A DNA stretch of 64,000 nucleotides. Source: Nigerium massiliense. Lineage in GTDB: Bacteria > Actinomycetota > Actinomycetes > Propionibacteriales > Propionibacteriaceae. Each line of letters opens with the position of its first letter. Position 1 is the first letter of the stretch. The stretch spans positions 1,493,178-1,557,177 of the forward strand of contig NZ_CCYM01000003.1 in assembly GCF_000826085.1 (NCBI RefSeq). The letters are read 5' to 3'. Of the stretch, positions 37,629 through 46,245 are shown one piece after another. The translations under genes were made by a program, and so were the position numbers. The notes under the pieces are model-generated. The model was given only the letters and a program-made list of their open reading frames with translations. It made no database searches and had not been told where the DNA came from.

Positions 37629-38386
37629 TCACCCTCGGCATCGACGTCGGCGGCAGCGGCGTCAAGGGCGCTCCGGTCGACCTGTCCACCGGAGAGTTGA
37701 CTTCCCCCACCCTGCTGTTCCCGACCCCGCGACCCGCCACTCCCGAGGCCGTCACCGAGGCGGTCGTCAAGATCGTCGACGGGTTCGCTGACAGCCACGG
37801 CGACGCACCCGTCGGCGTCACCCTCCCCGGTGTCATCCGCGCCGGTGTCATGCGCACGGCCGCCAACCTCGACGAATCCTTCGTCGGATGCGACATCCAC
37901 GCCCTCGTGGAGGACCGCGTGGGACGTCCTGTCACGGTGCTCAACGACGCAGACGCCGCCGGCATCGGCGAGGAACGGTACGGCGCGGCGCGCGGGGTCG
38001 GCGGCACGGTCCTCGTGGTCACTCTCGGAACCGGCATCGGAACGGCACTGCTCGTCGACGGTGTGCTCGTGCCGAACATCGAGTTCGGGCACATGGAGAT
38101 CGACGGACACGACGCAGAGACCCGAGCCGCCGCGTCTGTGCGCGACCGCGAGCAATTGGGCTGGGTGCAGTACGCCGAGCGGCTCCAGCGCTTCCTCACG
38201 GAGATCGAGAAGTTGTTCAACCCGGACCTCATCGTCGTCGGTGGCGGTGTAAGCGCGAACGCCGACCACTTTCTGCCTCTACTGAGGCTCGACGCCCCGA
38301 TCGTCCCCGCGACCTTGCACAACAAGGCGGGAATCGTCGGTGCTGCCGCCTTTGCCGTTACGGCTGCTCCCGTCGTCAGCAGCTGA
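37625..38386 (+). CDS. ROK-family glucokinase (polyphosphate/ATP glucokinase type)
   Basis: This cytoplasmic kinase has 253 residues. The phosphate-1 loop LGIDVGGSGVKGAPVD (4-19) and LGTGIGTALLVDG in the middle, with NDADAAGIGE, match the strictly polyphosphate/ATP glucokinase branch of ROK proteins, which lack the Cys zinc motif. It would phosphorylate the glucose released by LacZ. The ATG overlaps the symporter stop (ATGA), and a strong terminator follows, so lacZ-symporter-kinase is one operon. Confidence 0.88.
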   Translation: MITLGIDVGGSGVKGAPVDLSTGELTSPTLLFPTPRPATPEAVTEAVVKIVDGFADSHGDAPVGVTLPGVIRAGVMRTAANLDESFVGCDIHALVEDRVGRPVTVLNDADAAGIGEERYGAARGVGGTVLVVTLGTGIGTALLVDGVLVPNIEFGHMEIDGHDAETRAAASVRDREQLGWVQYAERLQRFLTEIEKLFNPDLIVVGGGVSANADHFLPLLRLDAPIVPATLHNKAGIVGAAAFAVTAAPVVSS

Positions 38387-38402
38387 CCGCTGCAAGCGCA
38401 CG

Positions 38403-38441
38403 GAGGGGCTGGCGCCATCCTTTGGGAGGCGCCAGCCCCTC
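38403..38441 (+). terminator. Terminator of the lacZ operon
   Basis: GAGGGGCTGGCGCC and GGCGCCAGCCCCTC form a perfect 14-base stem with an 11-base loop, 16 bases after the kinase stop codon. Confidence 0.8.
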
Positions 38442-38868
38442 TGCGTAGCCGGAACCTGTTTCTGAGAGCAAACGGCCTCATGACGGGGAGCTGGCTCCGG
38501 CGTACGCCAAGGCTCCGGAGTTGCGTCCTGCTGTTCCGGCAAGCTGTATGAAGGCCTCATTCAGAGCCCCACCACGAGGGAGTCAACTGCGCAGCGAAGT
38601 CCTTACCCGACACGTGCCCGACAGTCGTTTCCAACCGGTCGGCCATGAACTCCTTCGTGGTCATTCTCCTTCAGAACGGACCGATCGCCACGCAGACTGC
38701 CTGGCACCCTCGTCCTCTGCCGTAGGAGTAGTCCCTTCGCCACCACGTGAGAAGAGGTAGTCACCACAGGACTACCCGAATGGCTCGCCAGCGTCACTCC
38801 GGATTCTACGGTCGAGTGACAAGACCAGGCGAGCGCCCGCCTCGCTCCTCCAACCGCGCCCAGGGACT
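38442..38868. other. Gene-free stretch
   Basis: About 430 bases with no convincing gene. A 35-codon minus-strand frame (M-T-T-K-E-F-M-A-D-R) starts at about 38664 behind AAGGAG, but the spacing is only two or three bases and the product matches nothing I know. I do not call it a gene. Confidence 0.4.
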
Positions 38869-38869
38869 G

Positions 38870-39399
38870 CTGAAGGTTCGGTTTTGCCGGGTGTAGCGCC
38901 AGCAATGAGGCGTCGCCGGCTCCGGTGGCGCAGCAGGTGAGCGCTGACGTGACACCGTCTGAGACGCCCACCTCCACCCCTGCTGCGACGCCGACCGTGA
39001 GCGAAACCCGGCCCCGGTTGAGGCGTCGAGCGGGCCCGCACCGCCCCTGAAACGCAAGCCGCGGCGGTAGAGCAGTCCGCAGCTCGGGTTGGGCAGCCGG
39101 CCGTCACGGTTGAGCAGCCGCAGGATGCTGCCCCGGCAGCGCAGCAGCCGGCAGCGCCGCAGTATCAGGCGCCGGTGCCGCAGCAGCCTCAACATCAGGC
39201 ACCCGTTCAGCCGGCACCCCAGTCGCAGCATCAGGCGCCGGTTCAGCAGCCCGTTCAGCCGGCGCCGCAGCCGCAGTACACGCAGCCCGTGCAGGCGCCC
39301 GCACCGGTCCCGGCCGTTCCTGGATCGCACTGGACGACCGTGCCCGGCTCGGGTGATCGCTGCAAGTACGGCAGTAGCCAAGCGACTGAGTGTCACTAG
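38870..39399 (+). pseudogene. Decayed Pro/Gln-rich lipoprotein gene
   Basis: Joining frames gives a lipobox-like F-A-G-C-S-A-S-N-E, a Pro/Thr-rich spacer (PSETPTSTPAATPTVSET), then after a frameshift near 38999-39020 a region of repeated QAPVQ/PQPQ units (39120-39310), and a folded tail VPAVPGSHWTTVPGSG with two Cys. At least two frameshifts and the loss of the signal-peptide frame make it non-functional as one protein. The repeats are coding repeats, not CRISPR. A terminator follows directly. Confidence 0.55.
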
Positions 39400-39416
39400 C
39401 CCGTAGGGATGAGCGA

Positions 39417-39445
39417 CGGCCCCAGACTGTGCCAGTCCGGGGCCG
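39417..39445 (+). terminator. Intrinsic terminator after the lipoprotein remnant
   Basis: CGGCCCCAGACT and AGTCCGGGGCCG pair with one mismatch around a five-base loop, followed by GTTCGTCTG. Confidence 0.6.
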
Positions 39446-39722
39446 GTTCGTCTGCGTGACGTGATCAGTGCTGAACCCGGACCAGTTTCAGGGCTAGAGG
39501 TTTCATTGCGGCGGGAATGCCGGCGGCGGCCAGCCCGGGGTGCGCGCGTGATCCGCGGAAGAGGGCTGTTTGCCTCTGCGGTCAGCCACCGCCTGCGAAC
39601 ACGACGCCGAGACCCCGAAAGCCGCAGCCCCTGCCCAGTACTGGCAGCCGGCTCACGCTACCGCGCGACGCGAGCGATATCAGCGTGGAACGTCTGAGCA
39701 AAGCCTTGGGCCTGATACTGGT

Positions 39723-39965
39723 TGAATCGCCACGGGATGTCCGGAGGCTCCGAACTTTGGGACGGCTGGGGTTATGCCGGGCAGCGTGAGTAGGCGCTAC
39801 CCGGCTGAGTTGAGAACACGGGCGGCGCGGATGTTTCACGAGACTCGCCCGGCCCATGGGGGTGGCTGGCCGGCTGTGGTCAAGGTTGCTGAGCTGGTCG
39901 GGGTTTCGACCCCAGAGACTGTGCGCCGGTGGGGCCGTCAGGCCGAGATCGATGAGACATCTCCC
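39723..39965 (+). mobile_element. IS3 remnant (left end and orfA start)
   Basis: The terminal repeat TGAATCGCCACGGGATGTCC is followed 51 bases later by an ATG and the first ~60 codons of an OrfA (SRRYPAELRTRAARMFHE, VAELVGVSTPETVRRWGRQ). The same kind of end is seen at 43813 and, inverted, at 54766. The rest of the element is gone, and the orfA frame runs on into the RpiR gene at 40047. The stretch 39446-39722 before it has no recognisable gene. Confidence 0.65.
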
Positions 39966-40046
39966 GGATCAGACGCTAAGGTTCCAGGGCTAGCGGCGAG
40001 ACAGCGACGATGTCCGACTCGAGCGGCGAACCGAGGGAGGCCACGG

Positions 40047-40904
40047 ATGGACGACAGCTTGTTCGGACGGATCTCCTCCCTGGCCGAGCAAACCCCTGCC
40101 GATCGCAAACTTGCTGCGTATATGGAGGGGTCGTTTCCTGACGTCGCGCTCGAGAATCTGGCCACCATTGCGGAGGCGAATCAACTCAGTGCCGCTTCCG
40201 TCACCCGGTTCGTGCGCAAGCTTGGCTATACCGATTTCAAGGACTTTTCCGCAGCTGTGAGGCGAGAGGTCGCCGCAAATTATGATCGACCGTTGCAGCG
40301 GGGGATTGAGCCCATCCCGCAGCAGGCTGGGGGCGAGGTTACCCGACATCTGCGTCGCAGCATTGACGATATTGAGCGGACGTTGAGCACGATTTCCTTA
40401 GACCAGTTCGCCGATGTCGCCGCGCTGCTTGGTGACGAGAGCAGGCCGCTCTTTCTGGGCTCGACTGCCACGGGACGGAGCCTGGTTCAATACTTTTACC
40501 TGCTCTCTTGCTACGTGCGCACTGGGGTACACCTCCTGCCGGGGGCGGATATGATGGCGCACGAGCTCGTCGATCTTTCCTCGGAGTCTGTCCTTTTTGC
40601 CACGGCCTTCGACCGGCACCCCAAGGCGCTTGATACGAGCCTCCGTCTCGCACACTCCATCGGCGCCACCACGATATTGCTCACCAATCGCTCCGCCAGT
40701 CCGCTCCGGCGTTACTGCGACTACGTCCTGATGGTCTATGCCGACCCAACCCCGCTGTTCAAAAGCCGCGCCACCATGCTGCTGGTCCTCGAGTCCCTCC
40801 TTATCGCCATGGAGAGGCAGGCTCCCGCGCGGACGCTGGAACGAACAGAGCGACTGGAACAGATCGTGCAGGAACTGGGGCTCCTCAATCTGCCACGGAA
40901 GTAG
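40047..40904 (+). CDS. RpiR/MurR-family transcriptional regulator
   Basis: The protein has 285 residues. The N-terminal HTH_6 domain (about 1-77; LAAYMEGSFPDVALENLATIAEANQLSAASVTRFVRKLG) is followed by a SIS domain (about 125-255; LFLGSTATGRSLVQYF, ILLTNRSASPLRRY) that normally binds a phosphosugar or related acid. I chose the ATG at 40047 because GGGAGG lies eight bases upstream. The frame is open a further 91 codons upstream through an IS3 orfA remnant, so a longer fusion could be made. It is convergent with the lyase/DcuC operon and is the only nearby regulator. Confidence 0.88.
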   Translation: MDDSLFGRISSLAEQTPADRKLAAYMEGSFPDVALENLATIAEANQLSAASVTRFVRKLGYTDFKDFSAAVRREVAANYDRPLQRGIEPIPQQAGGEVTRHLRRSIDDIERTLSTISLDQFADVAALLGDESRPLFLGSTATGRSLVQYFYLLSCYVRTGVHLLPGADMMAHELVDLSSESVLFATAFDRHPKALDTSLRLAHSIGATTILLTNRSASPLRRYCDYVLMVYADPTPLFKSRATMLLVLESLLIAMERQAPARTLERTERLEQIVQELGLLNLPRK

Positions 40905-40984
40905 CACCGCGCAGGGCGACCACCCAGGAGCGCGCCCCGAGCAGGACTATTGGGTCGTGACTGCTATCCGGAATGCGCCTGGCG

Positions 40985-42328
40985 TCATGACTGGTTCCTC
41001 TGGTGCTGTGCGGCGTCGCGCGCAAGCTTTGCCGAAAGCCCGGAGGCCGAGGATGGCTCGGATAAAGCATGAAAATCTACCCCGCTTAGGGGGGCTGCCT
41101 CGGGCCGTGTGGCGATAAAGTCCTCCAAAGTGACACCGGATTCCCGATGGACCTGGGCGAATTCTTGGAGCAAGTCATGCGCTACATCGCGCCCGATGAT
41201 GGGGGCAAGCTCCATCATGATGCTCTCCGTGAGGAGGAGCACCCCCTCCGCATTGAGATTCCGCTGAAGCGCGGCTTCGTCGAAGCGGACCCGGGGCAGC
41301 AACTCGAGCATGTGGGCGCAGGACCCTTCCACGGCCACGAAGAGTTGGGGAATCAGGTCGCGTTGTACCTCGGAGAGCCGGTGGTCTCGCTCGAGAGAGG
41401 CAGGTGGCTGCATCAAAATCGTGGCCGCCATTCCCGCAGCCAGACGCCCCCCAACCTCAATCTTCATCGTGGCGAACGGGTTGACCTTTTGTGGCATCGT
41501 CGACGACCCGGAGCTGTGGCGGTCCGTATCCTCCCGGGCCTCGCCGAAGTCCGTACGCTGCATGTCAAAGAGGTCCTCAGCAAGTTTGGCCAGAGACTGA
41601 CCCCAGATCGCCACCGTGCACGCCAACTCGCTCATAGTGTCGTTGGACGCATGCCAGGGCTGGTATTCGTAACGAAGGCCTAACGCAGCGGCGAGGTGGT
41701 CGGCGACGCGCGGACCCGCCTCACCGAGTGACGCGTAGGTTCCTGCCGCACCTGAGAACTGGATCCGTTCTGTCCGTAAGCGCATTCCGGCGAGGCGTTC
41801 CCGGTTGCGCTCAATTTCCGCCAGCCATCGGGCAAAGCGTGTCCCCAGGGTCGTGGGCAAGGCATGCTGCCCGTTCGTGCGGGCGACGGCGGGGGTGGTC
41901 GCATAACGCTCGGCAAGGTCAGCGACAGCATCTGCCAAGGCATCCGCTTCGGCGATGAGCAATTCTGTTCCGCCCCGGATTTGGAGCGCGCGGGCGGTGT
42001 CTAAAATGTCCTGGGTCGTCGCTCCGTAGTGAATCCATGCCCGGCCTCCTTCTGAGACCTCAGCACGCAGCGCGTCGAGCACTCCGACAAGAGGATTTCC
42101 TACCTGCCCCTGTGCCAGCCGTTGCATAAAAGCGTCCGACAAGGCGGCCGCGCCGATTTCATCTGCAGCCTTGTGAGGGATAAGTCCGAGCTCCGCTTCC
42201 ACCCCGGCAAGGGCGCGTTCCACCTCCACGATAGCTTCGAGAAGCGCCCGCTCATCCCACAGCGCTTCCATGGTGGGCGTGGTGTAGGCCCGTTTGTAGA
42301 TCATTGAATTCAAGCTACCAACCGGCAT
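40985..42328 (-). CDS. Fumarase/aspartase-superfamily lyase (adenylosuccinate lyase or PcaB-like)
   Basis: The protein has 447 residues. The superfamily signature GSSTMPQKVNPFATMKIE holds the catalytic Ser loop. IHYGATTQDILDT carries the conserved T-T-x-D, and RTNGQHALPTTLG carries the catalytic His region. In this superfamily the products are fumarate plus an amine or nucleotide, or a muconolactone. Pairing with a DcuC C4-dicarboxylate carrier points to a fumarate-releasing lyase such as one for an aspartate or succinyl-amine conjugate, rather than housekeeping PurB. The ATG at 42328 is used. Met9, before I-Y-K-R, is an alternative. Confidence 0.82.
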   Translation of the reverse strand: MPVGSLNSMIYKRAYTTPTMEALWDERALLEAIVEVERALAGVEAELGLIPHKAADEIGAAALSDAFMQRLAQGQVGNPLVGVLDALRAEVSEGGRAWIHYGATTQDILDTARALQIRGGTELLIAEADALADAVADLAERYATTPAVARTNGQHALPTTLGTRFARWLAEIERNRERLAGMRLRTERIQFSGAAGTYASLGEAGPRVADHLAAALGLRYEYQPWHASNDTMSELACTVAIWGQSLAKLAEDLFDMQRTDFGEAREDTDRHSSGSSTMPQKVNPFATMKIEVGGRLAAGMAATILMQPPASLERDHRLSEVQRDLIPQLFVAVEGSCAHMLELLPRVRFDEAALQRNLNAEGVLLLTESIMMELAPIIGRDVAHDLLQEFAQVHRESGVTLEDFIATRPEAAPLSGVDFHALSEPSSASGLSAKLARDAAQHQRNQS

Positions 42329-42360
42329 GGTTGTCTTTATCTCGTCTCTCGTTTGCGCTT

Positions 42361-43728
42361 TTACAGCAGGACCAAGCTGCTAATGGTCATGACGACAGCT
42401 CCAACAAGCATCGGTAGGGCTGTCCGCCGTACAATATCGAGCGGATTAATCCCGACTCCGGCGGCTACCGCGATCACAGCGCCACTCACCGGCGACATGG
42501 AGCGCAGTAACCCGCTAGCGAATTCCATGGGCGTGATGATCGCGGGTGCTGATGCGCCGAGCCCCTTGGCCAGGTCCGGCACAAGCCCCGCGAAAGCAGA
42601 GAAAGCACCGACGCCAGAACCGGTGAGGAAGGTCACCAGCCCGACGATCGCCGTAAAGAGCACCGTCATGATCACTGCCCCCGCACCGACCCGCTTGCCC
42701 GCATCCACGAGCAGGTCGATGACTCCCGTGGAGGTAAGTCCCTGCGCAAAGATCTGTGCCGCAATGACGAGCGCGACGACGCTTCCGAACATCTTGCCCA
42801 TGCCCGTGAAAAGAGTGGCGGCCGCATCCGTCGCCTGGCGAAGTGATCGGTGCCGCACCACCTCGCAGAGCATCGCGAGGAGCCATACGGCGACGAAGGC
42901 GCCGACGGTCGACAGCTCGATCTGTTTGTTGACAAGCGGGCTGAAAGTGATCAGCAGAGCAATGGGCAGGATTAGGAATAAGCCATACAGCCGTGGGCCG
43001 GGGGTCGTCGCTGTATCTGCTGCAACCTCGATCTGCCCGTAGGTTTCCAGACTCCGGCGATCGTAATGCCGTTGAACGAAAAGGTGTGTCAGCGCGATGG
43101 CAATGGCGGTCGGGATGGCAACGATGAGCTGGTTATGCACGAAGTACACCACGGGAGAGAGCCCGACCGTCTTTGCGGCTAGGACAGATGTGCCTGACGC
43201 CGGTCCCATGGGAAGCGCTGACGCGGTCACGATTACCGCGCCAGCGGCTGCCGGGGTCACTCGAGCCGCCGTGAGCACGGGAACCACCAGCACCAGGAGC
43301 AGAATGGCCAGGCCTGCCGCGCTAGGAATGAACATGAAGAGGACGGCACCGAGCAGGTAGGTCGCGACGAGAAGGACGTAGGGATATTTAATCTTCGCAA
43401 TTGGCGTTGCGACCATCTCCACCAGCGCTCGTGACGCCCCGATCTTATTCATATAGGCGGAGAAACCGCCGGCGGCCATGATGATGAGCCCGACGCCCGT
43501 GAGTTGGGACCCAGCCACGCTCTCAAACATGGTGATCACGTCAAGCCACCTGGAGCCGGACGTCTCCTTCTTGCCCAAGATGTCGAACCCAGGCCGCAGC
43601 GCGGTCGAGGTGAGCGCGAGCAAGAGACCCACGAGGAGCAGCACAATGGCGGGCTTGTAGCCCTTGATCAAGAAATACCCGGCCGCAACGGTGGCAGCCG
43701 CGGCCACACCGGCTAGCACGATGGACAT
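42361..43728 (-). CDS. dcuC: DcuC-family C4-dicarboxylate transporter
   Basis: This inner-membrane carrier has 455 residues and about 12 helices. It has the DcuC family layout: an N-terminal pair of helices, SAAGLAILLLVLVVPVLTAARVTPAAAGAVIVTAS, and the C-terminal repeat VGLVTFLTGSGVGAFSAF with MEFASGLLRSMSPVSGAVIAVAAG. Family members exchange or export succinate, fumarate and malate. It is the first gene of a two-gene operon with the lyase 32 bases downstream. The region upstream (43729-43812) contains TTGCTAGGCTAACA, a possible palindromic operator, but no clear promoter. Confidence 0.88.
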   Translation of the reverse strand: MSIVLAGVAAAATVAAGYFLIKGYKPAIVLLLVGLLLALTSTALRPGFDILGKKETSGSRWLDVITMFESVAGSQLTGVGLIIMAAGGFSAYMNKIGASRALVEMVATPIAKIKYPYVLLVATYLLGAVLFMFIPSAAGLAILLLVLVVPVLTAARVTPAAAGAVIVTASALPMGPASGTSVLAAKTVGLSPVVYFVHNQLIVAIPTAIAIALTHLFVQRHYDRRSLETYGQIEVAADTATTPGPRLYGLFLILPIALLITFSPLVNKQIELSTVGAFVAVWLLAMLCEVVRHRSLRQATDAAATLFTGMGKMFGSVVALVIAAQIFAQGLTSTGVIDLLVDAGKRVGAGAVIMTVLFTAIVGLVTFLTGSGVGAFSAFAGLVPDLAKGLGASAPAIITPMEFASGLLRSMSPVSGAVIAVAAGVGINPLDIVRRTALPMLVGAVVMTISSLVLL

Positions 43729-43812
43729 GGAGACCCACTTTCTAGCCCGACCACGTCGCCCTTGACAGTAAACTAACCCTATGGGTGGTCGAGTGTTGCT
43801 AGGCTAACACAG

Positions 43813-43981
43813 TGAATCGTTCCGGGATGCCCGGAGACTCCGAACCTTGGGAAGGTTGGAGTCATGCAAAGCAACACGAGCCGCCGCTCGTTCTGGACGT
43901 ACTGGGGCAGGCGATCTGGACTCATCAACGCGAAGGTCCCGACCTGATCGGGGCGATGGATCATTCGGGCCGAGGCAGCCA
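43813..43981 (+). mobile_element. Internally deleted IS3 remnant
   Basis: The end TGAATCGTTCCGGGATGCCC and the following bases are like those at 39723. The sequence then jumps straight to an OrfB middle piece, LVLDVLGQAIWTHQREGP, then IGAMDHSGRGSQ (second Asp motif). The orfA and most of orfB are lost. IS30 follows directly. Confidence 0.55.
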
Positions 43982-45436
43982 AGGCGGATTCAAGTGGTCG
44001 TCGCAACACCTCGTGGTCTGGGAGGTGTTGCATGGTTCGTCGTCACCAGGCTGCCGATCGGGCGGTTCGGCCGAAGCTTCGTTCGCCGGGGCATCCGAAG
44101 TTTCAGCGTCATGTCGAGGTGGTGTTCTGGGAGCGGATCGCCGCGGGGCTGTTGCCGGAGCAGGCCAGTGCGGTCGCCGGGGTGGCTCCAGCTGTGGGCG
44201 CTCGGTGGTTCCGCAACGCTGGGGGGATGCCGCCGTTCGACATCAAGCACAAGCCCAGCGGGCGCTACCTGTCTTTGGCTGAACGTGAGGAGATCGCCAT
44301 TGCGAAAGCACAGGGCAAGGGTGTCCGTCAGATCGCTCGAGAGATCGGTCGGGATCCTGGAACGATCTCGCGGGAGTTACGCCGAAATGTTGCCACTCGA
44401 GGGCACGTTCACGAGTACCGGGCTTTGGTGGCGCAGTGGAAAGCGGACCTGGCGGCCAAGAGACCCAAGACCGCGAAATTGGTGGCGAATCCGCGACTGC
44501 ACGCCTACGTGCAGGAGCGTCTGGCCGGGAAGGTCCACCGGCCCGACGGTGTCATCGTCGATGGGCCGACACCACCGCGGTTCACCGGACGGAACAAGCC
44601 GCACCGGGCCGATCGGCCGTGGACGTTGGCGTGGAGTCCGGAGCAGATCGCACACCGGCTGCCGTTGGACTTCCCCGATGATGAGTCCATGAGGATCAGC
44701 CACGAGGCGATCTACCAGTCGCTCTACATCCAAGGCCGCGGGGCGCTCAAGCGCGAACTCGTGTGGTGCCTACGGACGGGGCGAGCCTTACGCGTCCCGC
44801 GGGAACGCTCCCGCCGCAAGGCCTGGGCGCACGTCAGGCCGGACACGCTCATCAGTCAGCGGCCACCCGAGGCCGATGATCGTGCCGTACCCGGGCACTG
44901 GGAAGGCGATCTGCTGATCGGCCTGGAAAGGTCGGCCATCGGGACCGTTGTGGAACGCACGACGAGGTACACCAAGCTCGTGCATCTTCCCCGTGAAGCG
45001 GGATACCGCCACAAGCAGTCCATCAAGAACGGACCGGCATTGGCAGGATATGGCGCACTGACGATGAAGAATGCTCTGGTAAACACGATGTCCGACCTGC
45101 CGCCCGAGTTGGCGCGCTCACTGACGTGGGACCGCGGCAAAGAGATGTCAGCCCACGCGCTATTCAAAGTCGAAACGGGAATCCCCGTCTACTTCGCCGA
45201 TCCGCACGCCCCCTGGCAGCGCGGCACGAACGAGAACACCAACGGCCTGCTGCGCCAGTACTTCCCCAAGGGCACCGACCTGTCCCGCTGGAGTGGCGAC
45301 GACCTGGCCGCGGTCGCCCACGCGCTGAACACTCGACCCCGCAAGACACTCGGATGGCGAACCCCCGCCGAGGCCTACAACGAACAGCTACTGTCACTCC
45401 AACAAGCAGGTGTTGCAACGACCGGTTGAACCCAGT
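43982..45436 (+). mobile_element. IS30-family element
   Basis: The left end (GGATTCAAGTGGTCGTCGCA, from about 43987) and right end (GGGTTCAACCGGTCGTTGCA as reverse complement) are inverted repeats. It carries one intact transposase. The right end abuts element B at CAATA. The left end abuts an IS3 remnant, so the two flanks do not come from one target. The exact left boundary is uncertain by a few bases. Confidence 0.82.
44032..45429 (+). CDS. IS30-family transposase
   Basis: The protein has 465 residues. An N-terminal helix-turn-helix (YLSLAEREEIAIAKAQGKGVRQIAREIGRDPGTISREL) precedes the DDE core: D in GHWEGDLLIG, D in LTWDRGKEMS and E in RGTNENTNGLLRQYFPKGTD. Length and motifs are complete. 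It reads through to seven bases before the right end of the element, as is usual for IS30. Confidence 0.94.
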   Translation: MVRRHQAADRAVRPKLRSPGHPKFQRHVEVVFWERIAAGLLPEQASAVAGVAPAVGARWFRNAGGMPPFDIKHKPSGRYLSLAEREEIAIAKAQGKGVRQIAREIGRDPGTISRELRRNVATRGHVHEYRALVAQWKADLAAKRPKTAKLVANPRLHAYVQERLAGKVHRPDGVIVDGPTPPRFTGRNKPHRADRPWTLAWSPEQIAHRLPLDFPDDESMRISHEAIYQSLYIQGRGALKRELVWCLRTGRALRVPRERSRRKAWAHVRPDTLISQRPPEADDRAVPGHWEGDLLIGLERSAIGTVVERTTRYTKLVHLPREAGYRHKQSIKNGPALAGYGALTMKNALVNTMSDLPPELARSLTWDRGKEMSAHALFKVETGIPVYFADPHAPWQRGTNENTNGLLRQYFPKGTDLSRWSGDDLAAVAHALNTRPRKTLGWRTPAEAYNEQLLSLQQAGVATTG

Positions 45437-45764
45437 CAATACGTTTCCCTGGCGTACTCTGACGCGCTGATCACTGCCGGGGTCACCGCATCGGTCGGCT
45501 CGGTCGGCGATTCGTATGACAACGCCCTGGCAGAGACCGTCAACGGCTTGTTCAAGGCCGAGCTGATCCACTCCCAGCGGATCTGGGAGTCCACCCAGGC
45601 GGTCGAGATCGCCACCATGGGCTGGGTCCACTGGTGGAACACCGAGCGTTTGCACGAAGCGCTCGGCTACCGCACCCCCGCGGAAGTCGAGGCGTCCTAC
45701 ACTCAACCCCACGACGACCGCGCCCGCGCCCGTCTAACCACGGAACGAAACCCAGGGCGCTTCA
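45437..45764 (+). mobile_element. IS3-family element B, 3' part only
   Basis: It starts at CAATACG in the middle of orfB and ends with the terminal repeat (reverse complement TGAAGCGCCCTGGGTTTCG) at 45764. It encodes YVSLAYSDALITAG, the catalytic Glu motif DNALAETVNGL and the tail NTERLHEALGYRTPAE. It is exactly the part missing from 9386-10364. At its right end it truncates an AraC-type gene. Confidence 0.85.
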
Positions 45765-46245
45765 ACAACGCATGCATCCGGTGGAACCGCTCCTGGTATT
45801 TCCCCTCGACGCTCAGCGCAACCAGCTCATCCAACCACGGCATCAACATCCCCGCCCGGTCTTCGCCCAGACGAAGGATCTGCGCCGGTTCGGAGTAGAC
45901 CTGCTCGACCATGCCGGCCGCGTCGAACCTGTCGGTCAGGATCGCGGCATGCTGCCAAAAGAACTGATCCACCACATAGTCGGCATCGAGATAGAGCGTG
46001 GTCACCGTAATGTGGCCCTCCGGCTCAGAGCCACAGAGCACGTTCGACCCGAGCAACACCAGGTCGCCGGACGAGACAGGGCGCTCCCCGAATTCGCTGA
46101 GCAGGACCGCGCTGCCGTCGCGGACGACGATGAGCTTCACGCAGTCGTACGCGATTGGTGCGAGCGGCCGATGGATTGTACGTGTGCTCGCGGTGATCGG
46201 TGCGAATCTTTCGCCGGATGTCTGGGCTCGGTCAGGCCGGTTCAT
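45765..46245 (-). pseudogene. AraC-family regulator, C-terminus removed by element B
   Basis: About 160 residues remain. The cupin-type N-terminal domain is recognisable (VKLIVVRDGSAVLLSEFGE, then PVSSGDLVLLGSNVLCG). The C-terminal two-helix DNA-binding domain would follow R-M-H-A-L-L, where element B begins, so the protein cannot bind DNA. Its ATG overlaps the end of the VanZ-like gene by 14 bases, so it was probably co-transcribed with the antibiotic-type module. Confidence 0.75.

Noticed and set aside
38560..38664. 35-codon minus-strand small protein
   Set aside because: SD spacing is too short, no family match and no conserved context.
39120..39310. Regular GC-rich repeats that could suggest a CRISPR array
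   Set aside because: The period follows codons for Pro/Gln/Ala/Val, the units are imperfect and there are no unique spacers or cas genes. They are coding repeats of a decayed lipoprotein.
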